NCBI RefSeq assembly: GCF_000511175.1
Contig: NZ_KI866530.1
Coordinates: forward strand, 671,056 to 735,055
Reading direction: 5' to 3'
Origin: Sediminibacterium salmoneum NBRC 103935
GTDB lineage: Bacteria; Bacteroidota; Bacteroidia; Chitinophagales; Chitinophagaceae
Length of the DNA stretch: 64,000 nt
The position numbers and the translations under genes were made by a program. Under the pieces are notes generated by a model. The model saw nothing but the letters and a program-made list of their open reading frames with translations. It did not search any database and was not told the origin of the DNA. This document shows, piece by piece, positions 44,456 through 54,010 of the stretch. The number at the start of each line of letters is the position of its first letter. Within the stretch, counting starts at the first letter, position 1.

Positions 44456-45202
44456 ATGGCAGACAAAGCATGGTTTAAAGATTGGTTCAATTCGCCATAC
44501 TATCATTTATTATATCAGCACAGAGATGAGGCAGAGGCAGAACAGTTTATCAGAACTTTAATCGCCTATTTAAACCCGTCTGTGGGTTCGAGGGTACTTG
44601 ATATTGCCTGTGGAAAAGGAAGACATAGTATGGTGCTGGCCAATCTTGGTTTTGATGTAACTGGCATAGATCTTTCAGAAGCTTCTATAGAAGAGGCCAA
44701 AGCATCAGAATCTGAACAACTTCATTTTTATCAGCATGATATGCGGAAATTATTTCGCATTAACTACTTTGATTTTGCTTTTAATTTTTTTACCAGTTTT
44801 GGATATTTTAAGACCAGGAGGGAGCACGACAATGCCATACGTATGATGGCAGATAGCGTAAAAGTGAAAGGGAAACTGGTGATTGATTATATGAATGTTC
44901 ACTACGTTGAACAACAATTGGTGCCCAGTTCACAGGTTGAAGTAAACGATGTGAAATTTCATATAACCAAATGGCAAACAGAAACCCATTTTCTAAAGCA
45001 GATTCAGATAACAGATAAGGATCATTTACAGCCCATGCATCTTTATACTGAAAAAGTAGCCAAATTTACTTTAGGTGATTTTACAGAAATGCTGAGCTAT
45101 CATCATATGCAGGTTACCGAAGTTTTCGGAGACTACCAGTTGGGAAATTATGATGTAAAGCATTCTCCCAGAATGGTGATGGTTGCCCAGAAATTAAAAT
45201 AA
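44456..45202 (+). CDS. Class I SAM-dependent methyltransferase
   Basis: A 248-residue methyltransferase with the SAM-binding loop VLDIACGKGRHSMVLANLG near residue 45 and the acidic end of strand 2 in VTGIDLSEASIEEA. DFAFNFFTSFGYF occupies the motif IV region. The substrate cannot be inferred. It stands alone between divergent and convergent neighbours, ending four bases before the tryptophan dioxygenase gene. Confidence 0.85.
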   Translation: MADKAWFKDWFNSPYYHLLYQHRDEAEAEQFIRTLIAYLNPSVGSRVLDIACGKGRHSMVLANLGFDVTGIDLSEASIEEAKASESEQLHFYQHDMRKLFRINYFDFAFNFFTSFGYFKTRREHDNAIRMMADSVKVKGKLVIDYMNVHYVEQQLVPSSQVEVNDVKFHITKWQTETHFLKQIQITDKDHLQPMHLYTEKVAKFTLGDFTEMLSYHHMQVTEVFGDYQLGNYDVKHSPRMVMVAQKLK

Positions 45203-45206
45203 GTAA

Positions 45207-46283
45207 CTAGAGATTGAATCCCAGGTAACGAATCAGGCCTTCCGGTAGCTTCGGAAGTTTTCTTCTTTCAATCAAATAAGTAGATAAGCCAGATAAGTCT
45301 CTGTAAACGTAGTGCTTATTCAAAGCTCCCTCTAGGTAACCGGCTCCGGATGTGTTTCCTGTTCCAACCCGCATGCCAATCATTCTTCTTACCATGATTA
45401 AGTGTTTGTGTCTCCAGTTGCTCATCAGGTGATCAATTTCAATCAGCGAATCCAGTATCTGATAAGATGTCTGAAATACAGGGAAGTCTCTGTAGAGCAT
45501 GATAAATAGGGCAGAACGCATGGCTGCAGCACTGAAACTGGTACTGAGCATTTCTTTCTGTTCATTGCTTAAATCAGAAGGATACAATTGAAAGAATATA
45601 GCGTCAAAATCAACCGATTTGTTTTTCTCTCTTTCAGAAAGGCCATTTACATAAATGTCGCGGTATTCTTTCCAGAATGGATGATTTCCGGGAAGACTTT
45701 CACTCGTCTGTTCCCAGTAAGTAGGGTTAAAGAAAGGCATCCTTTCCAGCCAGTCATTTACCAGTTGGAGTAGATTTTTATTTTCTTCGGTTTGATTGAT
45801 GTCCTGAAAATCCTTTTGGGTGAATCCCCCTTCATTGGTTCTTTTATAATAATCCTTCTGATGTCTTTTTTCCAGCACCAATCCCAGTCTGGCTTCAATT
45901 AAACGGAACTGTTTGCTCTGAAAACCGGAGGATGGAGTGAGTAAATTTCTGAATGCAAGAAAATCCATTGGGGTCATGGTATCCAGAATACTTACCTGCT
46001 GATTTAATAATTCAAGGATTTTGATGATTCGCTTGAACCTATGTCTGACAAGGTTTAAATCTTCTGAATTGTCATTGATTTTTTCTTTTTTAAATACGTC
46101 CATGCAATAGTCCATCTCAAAAAGGATCTGCTTGAACCATAGTTCATATGCCTGATGAATAATGATGAACAACATTTCATCATGCGCAGGTTCATTACCA
46201 GCTTCAAAACTTACCGGATACTGACTTTCAATAATTTTATCAAGCTGCAGATAGCTGCCGTAATACATGGGTTCTTTTTCCAT
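45207..46283 (-). CDS. kynA: Tryptophan 2,3-dioxygenase
   Basis: Heme enzyme that opens the indole ring of tryptophan, the first step of the kynurenine pathway. It has 358 residues from the ATG at 46283; the frame opens at a TTG two codons earlier. Family segments are DEMLFIIIHQAYELWFKQILFEMD near residue 35-58 (written here in full only as a landmark), MTPMDFLAFRNLL, SGFQSKQFRLIEARLG and, near the C-terminus, MVGTGNTSGAGYLE-like RVGTGNTSGAGYLEGAL. It has its own promoter. The kynureninase gene 2 kb away is broken. Confidence 0.93.
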   Translation of the reverse strand: MEKEPMYYGSYLQLDKIIESQYPVSFEAGNEPAHDEMLFIIIHQAYELWFKQILFEMDYCMDVFKKEKINDNSEDLNLVRHRFKRIIKILELLNQQVSILDTMTPMDFLAFRNLLTPSSGFQSKQFRLIEARLGLVLEKRHQKDYYKRTNEGGFTQKDFQDINQTEENKNLLQLVNDWLERMPFFNPTYWEQTSESLPGNHPFWKEYRDIYVNGLSEREKNKSVDFDAIFFQLYPSDLSNEQKEMLSTSFSAAAMRSALFIMLYRDFPVFQTSYQILDSLIEIDHLMSNWRHKHLIMVRRMIGMRVGTGNTSGAGYLEGALNKHYVYRDLSGLSTYLIERRKLPKLPEGLIRYLGFNL

Positions 46284-46300
46284 TTTCAATCGTTAGGATT

Positions 46301-46328
46301 CAAATATAGCTTCATTCAACCAATTCAA
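46301..46328 (-). promoter_or_regulatory. Promoter of tryptophan 2,3-dioxygenase
   Basis: On the minus strand TATATTTG (46301-46308) matches TAnnTTTG exactly and TTG (46326-46328) lies 17 bases upstream. It ends 17 bases before the ATG at 46283. Confidence 0.6.
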
Positions 46329-46350
46329 AAAGAACCATTAATTTCGTTGT

Positions 46351-47211
46351 ATGACTATCTCATCCCTCATACAGCATATTCAGGAAAAACAATCTTATCT
46401 CTGTGTAGGATTGGATACAGATTTACAAAAAATCCCGGCTCATTTAAAAGACCAACCCGATGCAATGCTTAAGTTTAATAAAGCCATCATTGATGCAACT
46501 TTAGCGCATTGTGTGAGTTATAAAATCAATACTGCTTTCTATGAAGCAATGGGATTGAAAGGATGGGAGATTATGCAGGAAACCCTGGCTTATATACCCA
46601 AGTCTCATTTTACTATTGCAGATGCAAAGCGTGGGGATATTGGAAATACGTCTACGCAATATGCCAGGGCTTTTTTTGAAGCAATGGATTTTGATGCCAT
46701 AACGGTTGCACCATATATGGGTGAAGATAGTATTCGTCCTTTTTTGGAATACGAAAACAAAGTAACGATTGTATTGGGCCTGACTTCCAATGCAGGAAGC
46801 AACGATTTTCAACAATTGATTCTGGAGGAATATGATGAATCCCTAACAATGGTACCCCATATTACGCAGGGGGCAGTAAGCAAAAGATTATATGAGCATG
46901 TTATTGGACGTGTTGCAAGCTGGGGATCTCCGGAAAACTTAATGTTCGTTGTGGGTGCCACACAGGCTACTGAATTTGAAAATATACGGGATATCATACC
47001 TGAACATTTTCTGTTGGTTCCGGGAGTAGGTGCACAGGGAGGAAGCCTGGAAGCAGTTAGTAAATTCGGATTAAATAAAGACGCAGGATTGCTGGTAAAC
47101 GCCAGCAGGGCTATCATTTATGCATCAGAAGGAGAAGACTTTGCCAATAAAGCCAGTTCTGTTGCTAAAGCATACCAGGAGGAAATGGCTGTTTATCTGG
47201 GCAACTGTTAA
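46351..47211 (+). CDS. pyrF: Orotidine 5'-phosphate decarboxylase (type 2)
   Basis: Last step of UMP synthesis. The protein has 286 residues, longer than the enterobacterial enzyme and typical of the type 2 group. LCVGLDTDLQKIPAHL is near the start, the catalytic Lys-Asp array is in TIADAKRGDIGNTSTQYA near residue 85-100, and PGVGAQGGSLEAV is the phosphate loop. It is divergent from the tryptophan dioxygenase gene and convergent with the SGNH hydrolase gene, four bases apart. Confidence 0.95.
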   Translation: MTISSLIQHIQEKQSYLCVGLDTDLQKIPAHLKDQPDAMLKFNKAIIDATLAHCVSYKINTAFYEAMGLKGWEIMQETLAYIPKSHFTIADAKRGDIGNTSTQYARAFFEAMDFDAITVAPYMGEDSIRPFLEYENKVTIVLGLTSNAGSNDFQQLILEEYDESLTMVPHITQGAVSKRLYEHVIGRVASWGSPENLMFVVGATQATEFENIRDIIPEHFLLVPGVGAQGGSLEAVSKFGLNKDAGLLVNASRAIIYASEGEDFANKASSVAKAYQEEMAVYLGNC

Positions 47212-47215
47212 AATT

Positions 47216-47824
47216 TTACTTCAACGCCTGTTGTATGGATTCAGACAGTTTTTTTGCCCAGATCATATGTGTTTCAAAAGAGAAATGAAGACCATCTGAA
47301 GCAATAGCCTGCAGGTTTGATGAAAAAGCCCTCGTTTCTGTTGTGATTTCAATGAATGGCGTCTGAAATTGTTTAGCGGTTTGTTTACAAACCATATTGA
47401 ATGCGTCAATTTCTCTGGCAATTTGTTCCTTGTTTTTATCAGCCGCCAAAGGCGTACATCCCCAGTCAGGGATAGATAGAATAAATACGCGTTCATTTTT
47501 ACCCGCAGCAAAATGAATGGCTTTTTTTACCAGGAATTCAAAATCATTCAAAAAATTATCCAGGGAAAGATTTCTGTATTGATTATTAACTCCTATCAGA
47601 AGAGTAACAAAATCGTAATGTTGATTTAAGTGCGTATGAAGTAAATGTTCCGCCAGTTCGGTACTTGTCCATCCGGTTTTGGCTACCATTTCCGGGGCAT
47701 GCATGGCTATTTTTTCCTGTCTCAACAATTGGGTTGTTATGTAAGGAAAGGACTGATAAATGGGTACAGATTCTCCTATTGTATAAGAATCCCCCAGTGC
47801 CAGATAGCTATGTATATGCTGCAT
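47216..47824 (-). CDS. SGNH/GDSL hydrolase
   Basis: A 202-residue esterase-like protein without a clear signal peptide. The nucleophile is in YLALGDSYTIGE at residue 12 or so, the oxyanion asparagine in LLIGVNNQYRN, and the Asp-His pair in SDGLHFSFETH near the C-terminus. The start codon shares one base with the kynureninase stop (TAATG), so the two were probably one transcript. The substrate is unknown. Confidence 0.88.
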   Translation of the reverse strand: MQHIHSYLALGDSYTIGESVPIYQSFPYITTQLLRQEKIAMHAPEMVAKTGWTSTELAEHLLHTHLNQHYDFVTLLIGVNNQYRNLSLDNFLNDFEFLVKKAIHFAAGKNERVFILSIPDWGCTPLAADKNKEQIAREIDAFNMVCKQTAKQFQTPFIEITTETRAFSSNLQAIASDGLHFSFETHMIWAKKLSESIQQALK

Positions 47825-49088
47825 TAAAAGTTGTTTTTTAATATTTCATAAAAACGAAACACATCCGTAAATCCGCAGTAAAGAGGAGCAGGGGCAACCC
47901 TGATTACACCTGGTTCCCGATAATCTACAATGATGCCGCTTTCAATCATTTTGCTATGAATTTCCTTTCCTCTTTCCTTAAAGTAAAGGGATAATTGTGC
48001 CCCTCGTTGTGCAGGGTCGGCCGGGGTGATGATTTCAAAATTAATATTGGTTAGTTGCTGCAACAGATAAGCTAAATAATTAGTCAATACAATACTTTTC
48101 TCCCTTAATGCATGTATACCAGCTTTGTCTATCAATTCCAGGGAAGCTTTCAGGGCTGTCATATTGAATACCTGTGCAGTGCTGATATTCCATCCACTTG
48201 CGTCTTTTTTGGAATGAATCCTTTTCCTATTTAAAGTCGGGTTGACTCCTCATTGCCCCACCATCCGGCTAATCGATTCATGGATGGGTTATCAAGATGA
48301 GATTCATGAATAAAATATCCGCCGGTTGCACCGGGACCTGCATTCAGGTATTTGTAACTACACCAGGCGGCAAAATCAACGTTCCAGTCATGAAGTGCCA
48401 GTGGAATATTACCTGTAACATGAGCAAGATCAAAGCCTGCAATAGCACCTGCTTCATGTGTTGCTTTTGTAATAGATGCTAAATCAAAAAACTGACCTGT
48501 ATAATAATTGATGCCCCCAAACAAAACCATAGCCAGCTCATCCCCGGTGGCCTTAATGGTCTCGGTAATTTGCTGAGTGGTCAGGGTTTTTGCTCCATCT
48601 TTAGGGTGAATTTCAACAATGACTTCATCCGGATTCAAACCAAAATGACGAACCAGGGTTTCAACTGCATATTGATCAGAAGGAAATGCCCCTGCTTCCA
48701 TAATGATTTTGAAACGCTTGGCTGTAGGCTTGTAAAAACTAAGCATTAATAAGTGAAGATTCACTGTAAGGCCATTCATGGCACTTACTTCTTTTTCTTT
48801 TGCTCCTACCAGTCTGGACAAAGCAGGTTTTAAATACTCCTGATAATAGAGCCATGGATTGGTGCCATTAAAATAACCGCCGACTGCCATTTCTTTCCAG
48901 GTTGTCAATTCTGTTTCAAATGCATTTGCAACATTTTTGGGTTGCAGGCCCAGTGAATTTCCGCAAAAATAAATAACGTCTTTACCCTGGTGTTGAGGAA
49001 AATGAAACTCTTTTCGGAATGGATTCAGTGGATCTTTAAGATCCATTTCGGTAGCATAAGCATTTGTTGCCTGAAAGGGATGGTGCAT
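47824..49088 (-). pseudogene. kynU: Kynureninase, disrupted by a nonsense codon and a frameshift
   Basis: The N-terminal 285 codons (48231-49088) hold IYFCGNSLGLQPKNV, DLAHVTGNIPLALHDW and the PLP lysine in WCSYKYLNAGPGATGG, then end NEESTRL at TAA 48231-48233. Downstream, the same frame reads GKGFIPKK, so the stop interrupts homologous sequence. About 20 bases further a T6 run on the plus strand (48205-48210) lacks one base, and the rest of the protein (DASGWNISTAQVFNMTALKAS to 47824) lies in another frame. An intact kynureninase would be about 420 residues. Two separate lesions argue that the gene is really inactive, though an assembly error for the second cannot be ruled out. Confidence 0.85.
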
Positions 49089-49195
49089 TGTCCTTTTTTA
49101 CCGCAAAGTAAAGCTATCCGCCGATTATTTGATAAATGGTTTATTATTAATCGGGTAAAGAGTTAATTTGGGTACCCAAAACCAATTATACGAAT

Positions 49196-51694
49196 ATGAG
49201 ACTATTTCAATTCTTAGTGGTATTGCTTATTAGCAGTAATCTATTGGCACAACAAACGCCAGTAACCAAGGCCAATTATGAATTGGCTGCCAGGTTTTCC
49301 CCCAACAAAGTTCAGAAAATGGTATTTAGCCTGAATGTAGACCCGCATTGGCTTAAGAAATCGGATCGTTTCTGGTATATGTATGAAACCAGTGAAGGAA
49401 AGAAATGGTATATTGTTGATGCAGCGAAGAGCGAGAAAAAATTATTGTTCGACAATGCAGTAATGGCTGCTAAGCTTACCCGCATTACAGATGATCCAAT
49501 GGATGCACAGCATCTTAACATTGATAGCATGAAGTTTATCCGTGATGAAAACTGGATCAGCTTTGAAGTAAAGACTACAAAAGATGTAGTTAAAAAAGAT
49601 ACAGCTGCTAAAAAAGGAACTCCTCCGGTAATGGAGAAAAAAGTTTTCTATTTTGAATACAATATCAACAGCGGCGAACTGGTACAAATTACCGATCCGG
49701 TAAAAACCAAACGCAAACCCATGTGGGCAAGTATAGCTCCTGACAGTACCATTGTTATTTTCGGACGCAATAATAATTTGTGGTCAATGGACTGGGCCAG
49801 TTATAAAAAAGCCCTGGTGAACGACAAGGATTCTACCATTGTAGAAACACAGCTTACCAAAGATGGGGTTGAAAATTTTGGCTATCATAACAATGGTAAC
49901 GGCGAAACCAATGTAGAAAAGGAGAAGAATAAAGGTATCAGAAGACCTGCTTTCATTTTATGGTCACCCGACTCAAAATATTTTGTAGTTAACATAACCG
50001 ATAACCGACGTGTTAAGGATTTATGGGTTATCAACAGTATTGCTGATCCAAGACCCACATTGGAAACCTATAAATACTGGATGCCAGGAGAGAAAGAGTC
50101 TCCTGTTGAATACATGCGTTTATTTGAAGTGGCAACCAGGTCAATGAAGGAAATCAATACAGGCATGTACAAAGATCAAACGGTAAATGCCTGGAGTTCA
50201 CCTGCCAAAGTCAGTAGCAGAGATGATGAAGGAAGACCCAATACCTGGTTGGGAACTGCTGATAAGTTTTATTTCAGCAGAACCAGCCGTGACCTTAAGA
50301 AAATTGATATTGGTGTGGTAGATGTAAAATCAGCAACTGCTAAAACCCTGATTCAGGAACAAATGAACACTTATGTTGAAATCAGAAGAATAGGATTGGT
50401 AAACGAAGGAAAGGAATTGATTCAATGGAGTGAAGACGACGGATGGGGACATTTTTATTTATATGATGAAAATGGCAAACTGAAGAATCAAATTACATCC
50501 GGCCCATGGCATGCAGAAGACATTTTGGCCATTGATGAAAAAGCACGCGTGTTGTATTTTTCTGCAAACGGAAAAGAAGCGGGTGAAAATCCGTATTACC
50601 TGCATGCATATCGTGTAAACTTTGATGGTACCGGACTTAAACTATTAAATCCCGGTGACTTTGACCACAATGCTTCTATGGACGACAACAAGCGTTACCT
50701 GGTGAATAATTTCTCCAGAGTAAATACAATACCAAAATCGGTTTTATTGGCTGCCGACGGCAGAAAGATTATGGATTTGGAAACTGCAGACCTGAGCAAC
50801 CTGTTTGCAGCAGGATATAAGTTCCCTGAAATTTTCAAGGCCAAGGCCGACGATGGAATTACCGATTTGTACGGAGTAATGTACAAGCCTTTTGATTTTG
50901 ACAGTACAAAGAAATATCCAATTGTAGAATATGTGTATCCGGGTCCACAGACTGAAGCGGTGAATACCAGCTTTAGCAGGGGCTTCGACAGAACCGATCG
51001 TCTGGCTCAGATTGGAGTGGTTGTAATCACTTTAGGAAACAGAGGCGGACATCCGAGCAGAAGCAAGTGGTATCACAATTATGGCTATGGCAACCTGAGA
51101 GATTATGGTTTGGCAGACAAAAAGGCGGTTGCTGAACAACTGGCTGACAGACATAAATTCCTCGACATCAATCGTGTGGGTATTCATGGTCACTCAGGTG
51201 GAGGTTTCATGAGTACTGCAGCCATCCTTGTATATCCTGACTTCTTTAAAGTGGCAGTTTCTTCTGCAGGTAATCACGATAATGCCATTTACAACAGATG
51301 GTGGAGTGAGAAGCACCACGGTGTTAAAGAAATCATTAGCGAAAAAGGGGATACCACTTTCCAATATAATATCGATAAAAATCCTGAGCTGGCTAAAAAC
51401 CTGAAAGGAAAATTGATGTTATTCCATGGTGAAATTGATAACAATGTACATCCTGCAAATACCATGAGAGTTGCCAACGCTTTAATTAAAGCCAACAAGC
51501 GTTTCGATATGAAACTATTGCCAACTCAAAGACATGGTTTTGGGGATATGACTGAATATTTCTTCTGGGGTATGAGCGACTATTTTGCCAAGTACCTGAT
51601 TGGAGATCATACAGAGCGTCCGGTTGATCTGGAAGAAATGAACCGCGATATACCACAGAACAATAAAGCTGGCGGTAGCGGAAGAAGACAATAA
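49196..51694 (+). CDS. Secreted S9 family peptidase (dipeptidyl peptidase IV-like)
   Basis: An 832-residue protein with a signal peptide (FLVVLLISSNLLAQ), a beta-propeller-like region with SPDSKYFVV and WSEDDGWGHFYLYD, and a C-terminal catalytic domain. The nucleophile is in GIHGHSGGGFMSTAAIL near residue 665, the Asp in GEIDNNVHP and the His in TQRHGFGDM. The N-terminal part resembles the DPP IV group, so it probably removes dipeptides from periplasmic or external peptides. It is monocistronic, followed by a strong terminator. Confidence 0.9.
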   Translation: MRLFQFLVVLLISSNLLAQQTPVTKANYELAARFSPNKVQKMVFSLNVDPHWLKKSDRFWYMYETSEGKKWYIVDAAKSEKKLLFDNAVMAAKLTRITDDPMDAQHLNIDSMKFIRDENWISFEVKTTKDVVKKDTAAKKGTPPVMEKKVFYFEYNINSGELVQITDPVKTKRKPMWASIAPDSTIVIFGRNNNLWSMDWASYKKALVNDKDSTIVETQLTKDGVENFGYHNNGNGETNVEKEKNKGIRRPAFILWSPDSKYFVVNITDNRRVKDLWVINSIADPRPTLETYKYWMPGEKESPVEYMRLFEVATRSMKEINTGMYKDQTVNAWSSPAKVSSRDDEGRPNTWLGTADKFYFSRTSRDLKKIDIGVVDVKSATAKTLIQEQMNTYVEIRRIGLVNEGKELIQWSEDDGWGHFYLYDENGKLKNQITSGPWHAEDILAIDEKARVLYFSANGKEAGENPYYLHAYRVNFDGTGLKLLNPGDFDHNASMDDNKRYLVNNFSRVNTIPKSVLLAADGRKIMDLETADLSNLFAAGYKFPEIFKAKADDGITDLYGVMYKPFDFDSTKKYPIVEYVYPGPQTEAVNTSFSRGFDRTDRLAQIGVVVITLGNRGGHPSRSKWYHNYGYGNLRDYGLADKKAVAEQLADRHKFLDINRVGIHGHSGGGFMSTAAILVYPDFFKVAVSSAGNHDNAIYNRWWSEKHHGVKEIISEKGDTTFQYNIDKNPELAKNLKGKLMLFHGEIDNNVHPANTMRVANALIKANKRFDMKLLPTQRHGFGDMTEYFFWGMSDYFAKYLIGDHTERPVDLEEMNRDIPQNNKAGGSGRRQ

Positions 51695-51710
51695 TTTCGC
51701 ACACTGTATA

Positions 51711-51745
51711 AAAAAATCCCCGATTGAATTCAGTCGGGGATTTTT
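51711..51745 (+). terminator. Intrinsic terminator after the S9 peptidase
   Basis: AAAAATCCCCGA (51711-51722) and TCGGGGATTTTT (51733-51744) form a 12-bp stem with a ten-base loop, and the 3' arm is itself T-rich. Confidence 0.88.
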
Positions 51746-51813
51746 TGTTGATGGCATTCAGATACCCGTATCCTAACCCTTATTCAAAACTTTTTTAGGC
51801 AGGCAATTAGTAG

Positions 51814-51821
51814 TATTTTTG
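51814..51821 (+). promoter_or_regulatory. Promoter -7 element for the glutaryl-CoA dehydrogenase gene
   Basis: TATTTTTG matches TAnnTTTG and ends 29 bases before the ATG at 51851. The -33 region is T-rich without a clear TTG. Confidence 0.45.
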
Positions 51822-51850
51822 TATCATTAATTCAGATTTAAACTTCAACC

Positions 51851-53035
51851 ATGGCTGCCAGAACAGATTTATTTCAATCCCCTGATTATTACCAGTTAGA
51901 TGAATTGTTAAGTGAAGAACACAAGCTAATCAGAGATACGGTAAGAGCATATGTAAAAAAAGACATTTCTCCTATTATTGAAGATTATGCGCAGCGTGCT
52001 GAATTCCCTGAGCAAATAGTAGCTCAGTTGGGGGAATTGGGTTGTTTTGGGCCTACTGTTCCCACTCAATATGGTGGTGGTGGGTTGGATTATATCAGTT
52101 ATGGACTGATGATGCAGGAATTGGAAAGAGGAGACAGTGGAGTTAGAAGTACGGCATCGGTTCAGGGTAGTTTGGTAATGTATCCAATTTATGCATATGG
52201 AAGTGAAGCACAGCGAAACAAGTACTTGCCTAAACTGGCATCCGGAGAATGGTTGGGTTGTTTTGGTTTAACAGAGCCCGATCACGGAAGTAATCCTGCA
52301 GGCATGACTACCAATATTAAAGATGCAGGTGATCATGTAATTCTGAACGGAGCTAAAATGTGGATCAGCAATGCTCCATATGCAGCGGTTGCGGTGGTTT
52401 GGGCCAGAAATGAGCAAAATGAAATTCAGGGTGTTATTGTAGAAAGAGGGATGGAAGGGTTTTCAACCCCTACCACACATGGTAAATGGAGTTTAAGAGC
52501 AAGTGCAACCGGTGAACTGGTATTTGACAATGTGAAAGTTCCCAAAGAAAATATTTTACCCAATGTAAAAGGACTAAAGGGCCCCTTGGGTTGTTTAACC
52601 AAAGCCCGGTATGGTATTGCCTGGGGAGCGTTGGGAGCTGCAATGGATTGTTATGATACTGCATTGCGTTATAGCATGGAGCGTCAGCAGTTTGACAGAC
52701 CCATTGGTGGATTCCAGTTACAGCAAAAGAAACTTGCTGAAATGATTACAGAAATCACCAAGGCGCAATTACTAGTTTGGAGACTGGGTGTTTTAATGAA
52801 CGAGGGTAAAGCAACGCCTCAGCAGGTTAGTATGGCAAAAAGAAACAGTTGTGAAATTGCTACTAATATTGCCAGAGATGCACGTCAGATGTTGGGAGGA
52901 ATGGGTATTACCGGTGAATACAGCATTATGCGACATATGATGAACCTGGAAAGTGTTATTACTTATGAAGGTACCCATGATATCCACTTGCTGATAACAG
53001 GTATGGATGTTACCGGATACAATGCCTTTAAATAA
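51851..53035 (+). CDS. gcdH: Glutaryl-CoA dehydrogenase
   Basis: FAD acyl-CoA dehydrogenase of 394 residues that oxidatively decarboxylates glutaryl-CoA to crotonyl-CoA, a late step of lysine and tryptophan breakdown. FGLTEPDHGSNPAGM near residue 138, RYGIAWGALGAAMDCYDTA near 255, and the catalytic glutamate in VITYEGTHDIHLLI near 372 match this branch more closely than other acyl-CoA dehydrogenases. SVQGSLVMYPI is the region holding the substrate-binding arginine. Its stop overlaps the shikimate kinase start by one base. Confidence 0.88.
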   Translation: MAARTDLFQSPDYYQLDELLSEEHKLIRDTVRAYVKKDISPIIEDYAQRAEFPEQIVAQLGELGCFGPTVPTQYGGGGLDYISYGLMMQELERGDSGVRSTASVQGSLVMYPIYAYGSEAQRNKYLPKLASGEWLGCFGLTEPDHGSNPAGMTTNIKDAGDHVILNGAKMWISNAPYAAVAVVWARNEQNEIQGVIVERGMEGFSTPTTHGKWSLRASATGELVFDNVKVPKENILPNVKGLKGPLGCLTKARYGIAWGALGAAMDCYDTALRYSMERQQFDRPIGGFQLQQKKLAEMITEITKAQLLVWRLGVLMNEGKATPQQVSMAKRNSCEIATNIARDARQMLGGMGITGEYSIMRHMMNLESVITYEGTHDIHLLITGMDVTGYNAFK

Positions 53036-53541
53036 TGAAAATATTTTTACTTGGGTTGATGGGCAGTGGTAAATCGTTCTGGAAAAAAGAACTGGCTGCC
53101 AAACTTAAGTTGCCTGCCTACGACCTGGATCAATTGATAGAGGCAGTGGAAGAGACAAGCATTCCGGAAATTTTTGAAGCTTCCGGAGAAACTTATTTCA
53201 GAAAAACAGAAGCCAAAGTGCTGCGATGGTTTGGGGAGAAAAAGTCATTTGTTTTGGCTACCGGAGGAGGGGCTCCCTGTTTTCATGATAATATGAAGTG
53301 GATGAATCAGCAAGGGATTACGGTCTGGCTGGATGAACCGGTCTCTGTATTGGCTGAAAGGTTAAAAAATGAAACTGCCAACCGTCCCTTACTGAAGCAT
53401 CTCAATAAAAACGGGCTGCAAGAATATTTAGAAAAACAATTAGGGGAAAGAACATCTTTTTATAGTCAGGCAAAAATCAGGTTGAAAGGAAATGAAATAA
53501 ATCTGAAAACCCTGGTATTAAAAATTAAAGAATATGCATAA
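53035..53541 (+). CDS. aroK: Shikimate kinase
   Basis: A 168-residue kinase that phosphorylates shikimate on the way to chorismate, the precursor of tryptophan made elsewhere in this window. The Walker A loop is LLGLMGSGKSFWKKEL at residue 5-20, the shikimate-binding Asp is in YDLDQLIE, the Arg in ETYFRKTEAKVL, the glycine loop in LATGGGAPC and the lid arginine in ANRPLL. Its start overlaps the gcdH stop (TAATG) and its end overlaps the DUF423 gene by eight bases. Confidence 0.93.
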   Translation: MKIFLLGLMGSGKSFWKKELAAKLKLPAYDLDQLIEAVEETSIPEIFEASGETYFRKTEAKVLRWFGEKKSFVLATGGGAPCFHDNMKWMNQQGITVWLDEPVSVLAERLKNETANRPLLKHLNKNGLQEYLEKQLGERTSFYSQAKIRLKGNEINLKTLVLKIKEYA

Positions 53542-53926
53542 GGGTTTTATTATCACTGCAGCTATCCTCGGCGCATTGGCTGTAGGTCTGGGGGCTTTTG
53601 GGGCTCATGGGTTAAAAAGTCTGGCTACACCCGCTCAGCTTACTACTTATGAAACCGCTGTTAAATATCAGTTCTATCATGTTTTTGCACTACTAATGAC
53701 TTCCTTATTGTATGCTTATTTTCCGGTAAGCGGGGTAATTTTAAGTGGCAAAATGTTTATTGCAGGAATGGCCATTTTTTCAGGATCTCTTTACCTGCTT
53801 ACTTTTCTACAGATTGCAGGGTATACCCAATTCAATTGGCTGGGTGCCATTACCCCTATCGGGGGATTATTACTGGTTTTTGCCTGGATCTGGCTGGCTG
53901 TTTCGGTCTATCGTTTCAACGGATAG
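53534..53926 (+). CDS. DUF423 family small membrane protein
   Basis: A 130-residue protein with four predicted membrane segments. It begins GFIITAAILGALAVGLGAFGAHGLK, a stretch typical of the DUF423 (YgdD-like) family. QLTTYETAVKYQFYHVFALLM follows and a GAITPIGG turn precedes the last helix. The function is unknown. It overlaps the shikimate kinase gene by eight bases. Confidence 0.88.
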   Translation: MHKGFIITAAILGALAVGLGAFGAHGLKSLATPAQLTTYETAVKYQFYHVFALLMTSLLYAYFPVSGVILSGKMFIAGMAIFSGSLYLLTFLQIAGYTQFNWLGAITPIGGLLLVFAWIWLAVSVYRFNG

Positions 53927-53998
53927 TGGAAAACTGCAAAAGCTTCAGGCTTTTTTGCACATTGTACTTCAACTAACAAGAAAAGGGTAGGCAAACAG

Positions 53999-54006
53999 TA
54001 TATTTG
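53999..54006 (+). promoter_or_regulatory. Promoter -7 element for ftsK
   Basis: TATATTTG matches TAnnTTTG exactly and ends four bases before the ftsK ATG at 54011, suggesting a leaderless or nearly leaderless mRNA. No TTG is seen at the expected -33 distance. Confidence 0.5.
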
Positions 54007-54010
54007 ATAC

